DNA of 46,340 nucleotides from an uncultured Chloroflexota bacterium (lineage in GTDB: Bacteria > Chloroflexota > Anaerolineae > UBA4142 > SHND01). The notes beneath the pieces are model-generated. The model did not search any database. It was not told the DNA's origin and saw only the letters and a list, made by a program, of their open reading frames with translations. Below are positions 33,711-41,307 of this stretch, one piece after another (within the stretch, counting starts at the first letter, position 1; the number at the start of each line of letters is the position of its first letter). Location: the NCBI GenBank assembly GCA_937870825.1, contig CALMZO010000134.1:1-46340 (forward strand), given 5' to 3'. A program made the position numbers and the translations under genes.

Positions 33711-33932
33711 TTGGCAAAACGCAATCCAAACGCTTATGCAAAACTCGGCACGTTGCTCAAGCAAGCGCGGCTCGAGGCAAACCTGACGCAAATTGAAGCA
33801 GCCGAGAAACTTGGCAAGACGCAAGCGTACATTTCCAAATGCGAGTTAGGTGAAAGACGAATTGATGTCATTGAATTAGCTATGTTTGCCAAGTTGTACC
33901 GGAAGTCACCCTCCTATTTTTTCCCCGAATAG
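33711..33932 (+). CDS. XRE-family HTH regulator (control-protein-like)
   Basis: 73 residues, a single HTH: LGTLLKQARLEANLTQIEAA and KTQAYISKCELGERRIDVIE. The TTG start at 33711 is supported by AGGAG seven bases upstream. Its size and its place between a DNA methyltransferase and a probable nuclease gene (8 bp downstream) fit the C proteins that time restriction after modification. The adjacent palindrome is its likely site. Confidence 0.85.
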   Translation: MAKRNPNAYAKLGTLLKQARLEANLTQIEAAEKLGKTQAYISKCELGERRIDVIELAMFAKLYRKSPSYFFPE

Positions 33933-33940
33933 AACAAAAC

Positions 33941-34609
33941 ATGAATCCATTAACCCTATCACCGCAGAACCTGCGGCAATTTCTCAGTGGTAGCTTCAAA
34001 GAAATTTCGCAGCGCGGAGACAATGTTATCGTATTGACCTCCAATTTTTCTAGCGTATTTGAGCGCATCACCAGTCCAAATGAATTTGCTGGCCCACTCG
34101 TTGAGGCATGGGCTCATCTTCAGCTCTCAAGTCTCTTTGCCAAGTACGTTTCTGCTAGTGCTGGAGGACAAGCGTTTGCAGATTCTGTTGCCGAGTATCA
34201 TGGGCAAGCCGTATGGTTCAATATCAAAGCAAAGTCACGGTTAAAGGAAAAACGGTCGCGCATCAACCTTTCAAGCCTTCAACGATATAACACGCATTAT
34301 AGCCAAGTGAATCCCGCATCATTTTATGTACTTGTCTTTGAATACAATTGGCAACCACTTGGAAATACTCTCAAGATTCAGATTGAAAAACTAAAGTACA
34401 CATTTAACTTGCTGGAAATTCCTTTGGAGAATTACAAAATTGAGGGCGCGTTCGAAGGCTCGTACAGAATTTTCATCTCCCCTATCCCGAAAAGTGCCGA
34501 GACAGAATCCACAACCTATTCTATAATCACGGCGGCTCAATTTCTGCAACGAATCGCAGAATTGCGTGACCTACATATGGCACGTAAAACATCAAGAACA
34601 AGAAATTAA
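33941..34609 (+). CDS. putative restriction endonuclease (unassigned family)
   Basis: 222 residues, not confidently recognised. A strand-like segment, HGQAVWFNIKAKSR, preceded by Asp/Glu in FADSVAEY, could be a PD-(D/E)xK-type core with a changed acidic residue (NIKAK). The rest alternates hydrophobic strands (FYVLVFEYN) and helices. The role is inferred from position: immediately after the control-protein-like gene, with the methyltransferase upstream. It could instead be a regulator or an unrelated protein. Confidence 0.55.
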   Translation: MNPLTLSPQNLRQFLSGSFKEISQRGDNVIVLTSNFSSVFERITSPNEFAGPLVEAWAHLQLSSLFAKYVSASAGGQAFADSVAEYHGQAVWFNIKAKSRLKEKRSRINLSSLQRYNTHYSQVNPASFYVLVFEYNWQPLGNTLKIQIEKLKYTFNLLEIPLENYKIEGAFEGSYRIFISPIPKSAETESTTYSIITAAQFLQRIAELRDLHMARKTSRTRN

Positions 34610-34619
34610 GGAAGTGAAT

Positions 34620-35009
34620 ATGCAACACATCACCGGCATCGGCGGCGTCTTTTTCAAAGCGCAAAATCCAAAAGAATTGCAAGCGTGGTACCAGCAGCAT
34701 CTCGGCATCGAACCCCAAAGCGATGGCACGCAAATTTTCTTTTGGCGTGAGCGCGAAAACGCGGACGCATTGGGTTCGACAGTGTGGTCGCCGTTTCCGG
34801 CTGACACCGATTATTTTGGCGCGACAGGCAAATCGTTCATGTTCAATTATCGCGTAAAAAATTTAGACGCGATGTTGGCACAATTGCGCGCAGCAGGGGC
34901 GATGGTGGATGAGAAAATTCAAGTGCTGGAGGGCATCGGACGATTCGGCTGGGCAACAGACCCCGAAGGCAATCGGTTCGAGTTGTGGGAACCGGCGGAA
35001 GGCGCGTAG
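34620..35009 (+). CDS. VOC (glyoxalase/bleomycin-resistance) family protein
   Basis: 129 residues from the ATG at 34620, preceded by AAGGAAG. One complete VOC domain of paired beta-alpha-beta units: ITGIGGVFFKAQNPKELQAW then the distal RFGWATDPEGNRFELWEP, whose Glu is a typical metal ligand. Members act as metal-dependent lyases or dioxygenases, or bind small molecules. The substrate cannot be told. Codon use returns to the CGCG-rich type of the chromosome here. Confidence 0.85.
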   Translation: MQHITGIGGVFFKAQNPKELQAWYQQHLGIEPQSDGTQIFFWRERENADALGSTVWSPFPADTDYFGATGKSFMFNYRVKNLDAMLAQLRAAGAMVDEKIQVLEGIGRFGWATDPEGNRFELWEPAEGA

Positions 35010-35021
35010 AGACACGTATTG

Positions 35022-35468
35022 ATGCGAAAGCAAATTTTATTTTTATGCAGTGGCAACTATTATCGCAGTCGTTTTGCCGAAATTCTTTTCAATCGGCTCG
35101 CGCAACAAAATAATCTTGAATGGCGCGCGGAATCGCGTGGGATTGTGGCACAATGGAGTCACAATCCGGGACCGATTGCGCAAGCGACGTTGAATGGACT
35201 CGCCGCGCGCAATATTTCGCATCACCCCGCGCGCTACCCGATGCAATTGACGGAAAATGATTTGACGCGCGCGGAACGCATCATTGCGATGTACGAACGC
35301 GAACATCGCCCGATGATGCAAACTTATTTTCCACAACACGAAAACAAAATCGAATTTTGGCACATTCCTGATTTGGACGAAATGCACGCGGAATACGCGT
35401 TGGCGCTGATGGACCGGAATGTGCGAACGCTCACAATGGATTTGCAGGCGCGAGTGGAAATGAAATAG
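35022..35468 (+). CDS. low-molecular-weight protein tyrosine phosphatase-like protein
   Basis: 148 residues. The N-terminal P-loop CSGNYYRS (Cys9, Arg15) is the C(X)5R signature of low-molecular-weight phosphatases and related arsenate reductases. FAEILFNRLA follows, as in the family. A general acid may be one of the aspartates in HIPDLDEM, where classic enzymes have DP. The extra cysteines needed for thiol-linked arsenate reduction are absent, so a phosphatase role is preferred. Confidence 0.82.
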   Translation: MRKQILFLCSGNYYRSRFAEILFNRLAQQNNLEWRAESRGIVAQWSHNPGPIAQATLNGLAARNISHHPARYPMQLTENDLTRAERIIAMYEREHRPMMQTYFPQHENKIEFWHIPDLDEMHAEYALALMDRNVRTLTMDLQARVEMK

Positions 35469-35478
35469 GAGCAAGACC

Positions 35479-35697
35479 ATGACACAATTACTTGAACAAG
35501 CAATTTCTCAAATGAAACAGCTTGACGAAGACAAACAAGATTTCATTGCGGCAGTTATTCTTGAGGAACTGGAAGATGATTTGCTTTGGGAGCAGACATT
35601 CGCCAATTCACAAGACAAACTTGGCAAATGGGCAAGAAAAGTGCGAAAGGATATTGAAGCAGGCAAGTTCAAACAAATGGATTGGGACGAGATATGA
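35479..35697 (+). CDS. antitoxin-like protein of a RelE-type pair
   Basis: 72 acidic, helical residues (DEDKQDFIAAVILEELEDD) upstream of and overlapping a RelE/ParE-like gene by ATGA. It has no clear DNA-binding domain at its N-terminus, and the C-terminal RKDIEAGKFKQMDWDEI could wrap the toxin. The assignment rests mainly on the pair arrangement. Confidence 0.7.
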   Translation: MTQLLEQAISQMKQLDEDKQDFIAAVILEELEDDLLWEQTFANSQDKLGKWARKVRKDIEAGKFKQMDWDEI

Positions 35698-35963
35698 ACT
35701 CGCATTTGGGAGAAGAATTCCTTGATGCGTTTCGGGCTCTCCCCAAGAATGTTCAGACGCAAGCGCGCAAAGCACATCGTCTTTGGAAACAAAATCCGTA
35801 CCATCGCAGTCTGCAATTCAAATGCGTGCATCGCCCAGAGAACGTCTATTCCGTTCGCATTGGCAAAGACTGGCGCGCGTTAGGAATACGCGATGGTGAT
35901 TCGATGTATTGGTTTTGGATTGGCTCACATGCCGAGTACGACAAAATTTTGAAACAACTCTGA
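35694..35963 (+). CDS. RelE/ParE-superfamily toxin
   Basis: 89 basic residues of RelE fold: FLDAFRALPKNVQTQARKAH (helical hairpin), NPYHRSLQFKCVHRPENVYS and VRIGKDWRALGIRDGDSMYW, ending IGSHAEYDKIL. The pattern VRIGKDWRALG matches RelE-like mRNA interferases or ParE-like gyrase poisons. The start at 35694 overlaps the antitoxin stop. Confidence 0.85.
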   Translation: MNSHLGEEFLDAFRALPKNVQTQARKAHRLWKQNPYHRSLQFKCVHRPENVYSVRIGKDWRALGIRDGDSMYWFWIGSHAEYDKILKQL

Positions 35964-36038
35964 CCACCGTCTTGCTTCAAGGAGCTGAAGATGTGCGACC
36001 CGCACACCCACGATGAATGAAAAGGTGGGCGCGGTAGA

Positions 36039-36055
36039 ACAAATTTGAAATTTGT
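36039..36055. repeat. short palindrome ACAAATTT-G-AAATTTGT
   Basis: Perfect 8-bp arms around one base, in the 118-bp gap before the first ATP-grasp gene. A second small hairpin (TGTGCG/CGCACA) lies near 35991-36005. The sequence resembles other small palindromic elements of this window; no promoter function is evident. Confidence 0.5.
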
Positions 36056-36081
36056 CGTACATTTTCAAGAGCGAATCTTTT

Positions 36082-36999
36082 ATGGATAAAAAAATCGGTC
36101 TCATCGTCGGACGCGAATGGTCCATGCCGCCAAAATTTATCGAAGAAGTGAACCGCCGCAACGACGGCGTGATTGCGGAATTTGCAAAACTGGGCGGGAC
36201 GCGGATGGATGAGCCGTGCGAATACGCGGTGTTGGTTGACCGCATTTCGCATGAAGTCCCGTACTATCGTTCCTATTTGAAAAACGCGGTGCTGCAAGGC
36301 ACACACGTCGTCAACAATCCGTTCATGTGGACGGCGGACGATAAATTTTTTGGCGCGTCGCTTGTGACGAAACTCGGCATCGCGTCGCCGAAAACCGTCG
36401 TGCTGCCGAACAAAGATTACGTGCCGGGCATTGTCCACAACGAATCGCTTCGCAATCTCGAATTTCCAATTCCGTGGGAAAAGCATATCGAATATCTCGG
36501 CGGCTTTCCGGTGATTTTGAAAGACGCGCACGGCGGCGGTTGGAAGCAAGTGTACAAAATCAACAACATGGAAGAATTGTGGGCGCGCTATAACGAAAGC
36601 GGCTTGCTCACGATGATTCTCCAAGAATTTATCCAGTGGGACAATTACATTCGCTGCATGTGTTTGGACCAACGCGATATTCTGGTGATGCACTATGACC
36701 CCGTGAATCGCAAGTACTCGAAACACAATTTGGACCAGGCGATGTACGAACGCATCTACAGCGATTCGGTGAAATTGGTGCAAGCACTGGGCTATGACAT
36801 GAACACGGCGGAATGGGCAATTCGCGACGGTGTGCCGTACGCGATTGATTTCATGAATCCCGCGCCCGACATGGACATTTATTCGCTCGGCGAAGAATTT
36901 TATTGGTGGTGCATCGCGCATCTCGCCGACATGTGCATCCAGCTGGCAAAAGAACCGCGTCCGCAGATTACCGAATTGCGTTGGAGTGAGTTTTTCTAG
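36082..36999 (+). CDS. RimK-like ATP-grasp ligase
   Basis: 305 residues from the ATG at 36082. The ATP-grasp core shows GGFPVILKDAHGGGWKQVYK (nucleotide lid), LTMILQEFIQWDNYIRCM (adenine side) and AEWAIRDGVPYAIDFMNPAP, whose Asp and Asn bind the metals. The fold activates a carboxylate as acyl-phosphate and joins it to an amine or thiol. The substrate is unknown. The first of three ATP-grasp genes in 6.5 kb, followed at once by a circularly permuted relative and a GCS2 ligase. Confidence 0.85.
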   Translation: MDKKIGLIVGREWSMPPKFIEEVNRRNDGVIAEFAKLGGTRMDEPCEYAVLVDRISHEVPYYRSYLKNAVLQGTHVVNNPFMWTADDKFFGASLVTKLGIASPKTVVLPNKDYVPGIVHNESLRNLEFPIPWEKHIEYLGGFPVILKDAHGGGWKQVYKINNMEELWARYNESGLLTMILQEFIQWDNYIRCMCLDQRDILVMHYDPVNRKYSKHNLDQAMYERIYSDSVKLVQALGYDMNTAEWAIRDGVPYAIDFMNPAPDMDIYSLGEEFYWWCIAHLADMCIQLAKEPRPQITELRWSEFF

Positions 37000-37003
37000 T
37001 AAC

Positions 37004-37078
37004 GAGCATTGAGCATTGAGCATTGAGTTGGAATGCAGGCGATTCCGGTTCTCAACGCTCAATGCTCTTTACTCGATG
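37004..37078. repeat. inverted heptad array before the permuted ATP-grasp gene
   Basis: Three GAGCATT units (37004-37024) face CTCAACG, CTCAATG, CTCTTTA, CTCGATG (37051-37078). GAGCATTGAG pairs with CTCAATGCTC. The last unit contains the presumed start codon of the next gene. The units closely match those at 5281-5347. Confidence 0.8.
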
Positions 37079-38440
37079 CTTGGCATGTTACAAGAAGCCA
37101 TCGAAACTTTTCACAATCTTCTCACGCCCGATGTCGCGCGCGAATCGTGGGACCAATTGCAAGAACAGGCGCAGCGACGCGGTCTGTTTTTTGGCGAACG
37201 CGCCGTGACGACGGTGCTGCGTCCGCGTTTTCTCACCACCGAGCAGTATTACTTTTTGCAAAGCGCGATTGCGGCGGTGATGCCCGCGTTCGGCAAAGTG
37301 TATCGCGCCGCGTTGGAGGACGACGAACTGCGCGCGCAGTTTTATTTGAACGATTGGGAAGAGACGATGGCGCAAGAAAATTTTGGCTTTGCCGAACCAA
37401 GTCCATCCGCGCGCATGGATGCGTTTTATTTGCCCGAATGGGGCGTTGTACAATTTACAGAATACAACGCGGAAATTCCGGCGGGGCAGGGCTATACGGA
37501 CACGCTCGCGGATGTATTTTTGGGACTGCGCGCTATGGGCGAATTTCAAAAAGAATACGAAGTGCGCCCGTTACCCACGCGCAATCAAATGCTGCACGCG
37601 TTACTCGACTCGTATCGGCAGTGGGGCGGCACCACGCGTCCAAACATTGCGATTCTCGATTGGCGCGAGGTGCCGACGTACAGCGAATTTGTGTTGTTCA
37701 AGGAATACTTTGAATCGCAAGGGTACGCGGCAGAAATCGTTGACCCGCGCGAGTGCGAATACGCGAACGGAAAACTGACGGCGAAGGGTTTTGAAATCAA
37801 CATTGTGTACAAACGCGTACTCATTTCCGAACTCGTCGAACGCGGCGATTTGGGTTTGGAGCATCCGGTCATTCGCGCGGTGCGCGATAATGCGGTGTGC
37901 ATGGTGAATCCGTTCGCGTGTAAAATTCTGCACAAGAAAGCGTCGCTCGCCGTTCTCACCGACGAACGCAACGAACATCTTTTCAATTCCGACGAAGCGT
38001 TGGCGATTGCGAATTGTATTCCTTGGACGCGCGTGTTGGAGGAACGCAAGACGACGTACATGGGCGAAACGGTTGACCTCATGCCGTTTCTCGCGCAAAA
38101 CAAGGACGAGTTCGTTATAAAGCCAAACGACGAGTACGGCGGCAAAGGCGTTGTGTTGGGCTGGACGGTTTCGCAAAGCGAATGGGAACAAATTTTACAA
38201 GAACGGTTGCAAGAGCCGCACATCGCCCAGAAAAAAGTAATCCTGCCGGAAGAACCGTTTCCCAGTTTCGTTGACGGCAATGTGGAAATCTACAATCGCA
38301 TGTTGGACACGGACCCGTATATTTGGTACGGCGAATACATGTCGGGTTCGTTGTGTCGTTTGTCCACCGCTGCGTTGTTGAATGTGACGGCGGGCGGAGG
38401 TTCGACGGTGCCGACGTTTGTTATAGAAAAGAGAAGTTAA
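37076..38440 (+). CDS. circularly permuted ATP-grasp protein
   Basis: About 454 residues (a second start at 37085 is possible). The arrangement YNAEIPAGQGYTDTLADVFL early, and FVIKPNDEYGGKGVVLGW late, is that of circularly permuted ATP-grasp proteins, where the nucleotide-lid part comes after the substrate and metal part. Such proteins usually occur with other peptide or amide ligases and are thought to form amide bonds in small metabolites. Lies 77 bp after the RimK-like gene with a heptad array between. Confidence 0.82.
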   Translation: MLGMLQEAIETFHNLLTPDVARESWDQLQEQAQRRGLFFGERAVTTVLRPRFLTTEQYYFLQSAIAAVMPAFGKVYRAALEDDELRAQFYLNDWEETMAQENFGFAEPSPSARMDAFYLPEWGVVQFTEYNAEIPAGQGYTDTLADVFLGLRAMGEFQKEYEVRPLPTRNQMLHALLDSYRQWGGTTRPNIAILDWREVPTYSEFVLFKEYFESQGYAAEIVDPRECEYANGKLTAKGFEINIVYKRVLISELVERGDLGLEHPVIRAVRDNAVCMVNPFACKILHKKASLAVLTDERNEHLFNSDEALAIANCIPWTRVLEERKTTYMGETVDLMPFLAQNKDEFVIKPNDEYGGKGVVLGWTVSQSEWEQILQERLQEPHIAQKKVILPEEPFPSFVDGNVEIYNRMLDTDPYIWYGEYMSGSLCRLSTAALLNVTAGGGSTVPTFVIEKRS

Positions 38441-38509
38441 AAGTACAAAGCTCAAAGCTAAAAAAGGGAATTCACTTTTCGCTTTTTCCTTTTAGCTTTT
38501 AGCTTGCTC
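38440..38509. repeat. inverted heptad array (AAAGCTA/CTTTTAG type)
   Basis: Ten 7-bp units in one register: AAAGTAC, AAAGCTC, AAAGCTA, AAAAAGG, GAATTCA, CTTTTCG, CTTTTTC, CTTTTAG, CTTTTAG, CTTGCTC. AAAGCTAAAA pairs with TTTTAGCTTT. It fills the gap between the permuted ATP-grasp and GCS2 genes. Confidence 0.8.
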
Positions 38510-38516
38510 TATTTTC

Positions 38517-39629
38517 ATGCTCAAGCCACCTTCCCTCAACATCGGAATCGAAGAAGAATATCAAATCGTTGACCCCAACACGCGCGAATTGAAATCGTAC
38601 ATCACGCAGCTGCTTGAAGAGGGCAAGATGGTAATGATGGAATCCATCAAACCCGAATTGCATCAGAGCATGGTCGAAGTCGGAACGAATGTGTGCGAGA
38701 CGCCTGCTGAAGCGCGCGCGGAATTGGTGCGCTTGCGGCGCGGGGTGATGCAACTCGCGGCGAAAAATAATTTGAAAATTGTGGCGGCGGGGACGCATCC
38801 GTTTTCAAGTTGGCTCGAACAGGCGATTACGCCGTTCGAACGCTACATGGGCGTCAAGCAAGACATGGCGGAACTCGCGCAGCAGCTGTTGATATTCGGC
38901 ACGCACGTTCACATCGGCATTGAAGATTTGGAATTTCGCGTGGACGCGATGAACGTCGCCCGGTACATGATGCCGCACGTCCTCGCGCTTTCGACAAGTT
39001 CGCCGTTTTGGGTGGGACGCAACACGGGGCTGAAATCGTACCGCAGCATCATTTTTCGAAATTTTCCGCGCAGTGGTTTTCCGCCGTACTTTTCGTCATG
39101 GGCAGAATTTGAAAATTTCGTCGCGGCAATGGTGCGCGTGCACGCGATTCCCGACGGCTCGAAATTGTGGTGGGACGCGCGCTTGAATCCGCGTTATCCC
39201 ACGTTGGAATTTCGCGTGTGTGATGTGTGTACGCGTGTGGACGAGGCGGTGTGCATCGCGGCAATGTTTCAAGCGATCTGTTACAAGTTGTGGAAGCTGC
39301 GCCGCGACAATATGAGTTTTCGTATGTATCCGCAAGCGTTCTATGAAGAAAACAAGTGGCGCGCGGTGCGCTATGGGATTGACGGCAAGATGATTGACTG
39401 GGGCAAACAAGAAGAACTGCCCACGAAAGATTTAATCAAAGAATTGATTGAATGGTTCATCGGCGACGTGCTGGACGAACTCGGCACGCGCCAAGAAGTG
39501 GAATACGCGTACAAAATTTTGGACGAAGGCACCAGCGCGGATAGACAATTGCGCGTGTTCAAAGAAACGGGGAGTTTGGAAGCGGTCGTGGATAATTTGA
39601 TTAAAGAGTCGGAAGAGGGAGTGTGGTAG
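38517..39629 (+). CDS. GCS2-family carboxylate-amine ligase (YbdK-like)
   Basis: 370 residues with the glutamine-synthetase-like GCS2 fold. Motifs: NIGIEEEYQIVDPNTREL, a metal-binding LHQSMVEVGTNVCETP, FGTHVHIGIED and WDARLNPRYPTLEFRVCDVC. Relatives include plant-type glutamate-cysteine ligase and YbdK. They use ATP to join a glutamate gamma-carboxyl (or similar) to an amine. In company with three ATP-grasp genes it likely adds one residue in a multi-step pathway. True glutathione synthesis is less likely because no gshB-type gene is identified with certainty. Confidence 0.9.
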   Translation: MLKPPSLNIGIEEEYQIVDPNTRELKSYITQLLEEGKMVMMESIKPELHQSMVEVGTNVCETPAEARAELVRLRRGVMQLAAKNNLKIVAAGTHPFSSWLEQAITPFERYMGVKQDMAELAQQLLIFGTHVHIGIEDLEFRVDAMNVARYMMPHVLALSTSSPFWVGRNTGLKSYRSIIFRNFPRSGFPPYFSSWAEFENFVAAMVRVHAIPDGSKLWWDARLNPRYPTLEFRVCDVCTRVDEAVCIAAMFQAICYKLWKLRRDNMSFRMYPQAFYEENKWRAVRYGIDGKMIDWGKQEELPTKDLIKELIEWFIGDVLDELGTRQEVEYAYKILDEGTSADRQLRVFKETGSLEAVVDNLIKESEEGVW

Positions 39630-39701
39630 TCAGGGCGCTTAAAAAAACAACTCCTTTAGTACCCGTTTGGCAGGCTGTTCAAAAAAGAAAGGAAGGCCAG
39701 T

Positions 39702-40421
39702 ATGAGGACTTTTTATTCGGAAAGTGAAATACTGAATCTGCTGAAGCAACTTGATAATGTATCTGCCAAAAAACGTGAGTCAGCTATCCTTGAGATTCGA
39801 CGAAAACAGATTGTTGATGAGCGTATTATTCTCGTACTCATGCATCTAGCATCATCAGACTCGAACTTTGTAGTTCGCAATGCCGCAAAGTATGCGTTGA
39901 TTGAGCGCAAGTTCCAAAGCTTCATAGAGGATTCTCGATCATTAAATGCTTTGCTAAACGAAAATCCTGAGAAACTCTATTGGCCGCCAGAAGGCTTGTT
40001 AAAAAACCACCATTTTATACGCCAAAAGCGCAAATATACACTTCAAACTACCAGCTCACTGTCAATGGCAAAGGCAAAGTACGTTGGCGGGCATCCTCTT
40101 ATTTCTCAATCTCGTGAAGTCGTTGTGTCTCTCACAGAAACGAACTTTATAATTTACTCGATTGATTCACAGTCTGAGATTTCTGTTCTCTCGTCTATAC
40201 CATTACTTCATATAATAAAAGTTGAGGAACAGATGAGAGACAAGAACAATAATACTTTTCAACAGTCCCCTTTCTTGACCATAGAATTCAAATTGCAGGG
40301 CTATCAGTACGCGGCAAGTTTTGAGAGTTTTGAAAAGGGTAGTAGTCCCCAAGACTGGGCAAATAAAATTATCGCACAGCAATATCAGCTAAGAACTGCC
40401 TCTTCTTCTACAGACGAGTAA
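39702..40421 (+). CDS. hypothetical protein with HEAT-like N-terminus
   Basis: 239 residues, AT-rich, unlike its CGCG-rich neighbours, with AAGGAAGG before the ATG. Residues 1-75 look like two HEAT-type helical pairs (SAKKRESAILEIRRK, SDSNFVVRNAAKYALIER). The remainder is predicted beta-rich (EVVVSLTETNFIIYSIDSQS, FLTIEFKLQGYQYAASFESF), perhaps a PH-like domain. No known family. It directly precedes an MNT-HEPN pair and probably arrived with it. Confidence 0.7.
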   Translation: MRTFYSESEILNLLKQLDNVSAKKRESAILEIRRKQIVDERIILVLMHLASSDSNFVVRNAAKYALIERKFQSFIEDSRSLNALLNENPEKLYWPPEGLLKNHHFIRQKRKYTLQTTSSLSMAKAKYVGGHPLISQSREVVVSLTETNFIIYSIDSQSEISVLSSIPLLHIIKVEEQMRDKNNNTFQQSPFLTIEFKLQGYQYAASFESFEKGSSPQDWANKIIAQQYQLRTASSSTDE

Positions 40422-40427
40422 TGTAAA

Positions 40428-40907
40428 ATGGCAAAGACCTTAACCCTGAATCGCAAAAAACAGACGTCAGTACGACGACAACGTTCTACAAAACGCGTCA
40501 TCGCTTTGTCAACACATGCTACGCGTCCACACTTAACACGCGCCAAAAACAAAATCACACCCGCATTATTGCAGGAAATGACGCGCCGCCTCGTCAAGGA
40601 ATTTGACCCCGAACAAGTGATTTTGTTCGGTTCGTACGCGTGGGGCAAGCCGAACAAAGACAGCGATGTAGATTTGATGGTGATTGTGTCAGAGAGCAAC
40701 GAATCGGATTATGCACGAATGGTGCGCGCGCTTGATGCCTTGATTGGATTGCGTGTGCCAAGAGATATATTCGTAAAAACCCGTGTCGAGTTTGAGCGTT
40801 ATCGCGGTGTGCGCGCATCGCTTCAAAATCGTATCGCAGAAAAAGGGAGGGTGTTGTATGACAACCCCAAAAAGCCAAGCCGCGCAGAAATGGTTCATCA
40901 CCATTGA
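40428..40907 (+). CDS. MNT-type nucleotidyltransferase (HEPN partner)
   Basis: 159 residues. After about 50 basic residues comes the minimal nucleotidyltransferase core: QVILFGSYAWGKPNKDSDVD with GS and DxD metal ligands, then LMVIVSE. A shorter start near 40578 would remove the basic extension. MNT proteins AMPylate and silence their HEPN partner. The 3' end overlaps the HEPN gene by 50 bases. Confidence 0.85.
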   Translation: MAKTLTLNRKKQTSVRRQRSTKRVIALSTHATRPHLTRAKNKITPALLQEMTRRLVKEFDPEQVILFGSYAWGKPNKDSDVDLMVIVSESNESDYARMVRALDALIGLRVPRDIFVKTRVEFERYRGVRASLQNRIAEKGRVLYDNPKKPSRAEMVHHH

Positions 40908-41304
40908 AAGCGACTTGGCAACAGCGGTCAAACCCGCCTCTGAACCCGACCCACATTACGATACCGCGATGTACCATTGCCAACAGGCAGGGGAAAAAGC
41001 AATGAAAGGGTACCTTGTCTTTCACGAAATGGATTTTGAGAAAACACATGATGTTGGCAGATTAGTTGAACTGGCAATGGACGTAGATCCGAATTGGAAC
41101 GAGTGGCTTCGGATTGGAAATCGTTTGACTCCGTACGCCTCCCAATATCGCTATCCTGACTTGACGACAGATGTTCCCACAAAAGCAGAGTACGAATACG
41201 CTCACGAAAAAGCAAATTCTCTCTACCAGCATGTCCTTTCCCTTCTCCCAGCCGACACACATCCGCCAAAACCGAAACAGCAGCCAAATCCCAAAAGGAA
41301 GTAA
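40858..41304 (+). CDS. HEPN-domain protein (toxin partner of MNT)
   Basis: 148 residues. HEPN helical bundle: QKWFITIESDLATAVKPASE, AMYHCQQAGEKAMKGYLVFH, and LTPYASQYRYPDLTTDVPTK, which are usual for HEPN proteins encoded with MNT. The ribonuclease R-x4-6-H motif is not obvious, so catalytic activity is uncertain. The tail is Pro/Lys-rich. Start at 40858, after GGGAGG. Confidence 0.85.
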   Translation: MTTPKSQAAQKWFITIESDLATAVKPASEPDPHYDTAMYHCQQAGEKAMKGYLVFHEMDFEKTHDVGRLVELAMDVDPNWNEWLRIGNRLTPYASQYRYPDLTTDVPTKAEYEYAHEKANSLYQHVLSLLPADTHPPKPKQQPNPKRK

Positions 41305-41307
41305 TTC

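Noticed and set aside
35977..37062. 361-residue frame antisense to the first ATP-grasp gene
   Set aside because: The plus-strand ATP-grasp motifs are unambiguous; the antisense product has no recognisable fold.
38517..39629. Calling the GCS2 gene gshA of glutathione synthesis
   Set aside because: GCS2 proteins have many substrates and the neighbouring ATP-grasp genes are not clearly gshB.
40858..41304. Calling the HEPN protein an active RNase
   Set aside because: The expected R-x4-6-H catalytic motif is not seen with confidence.
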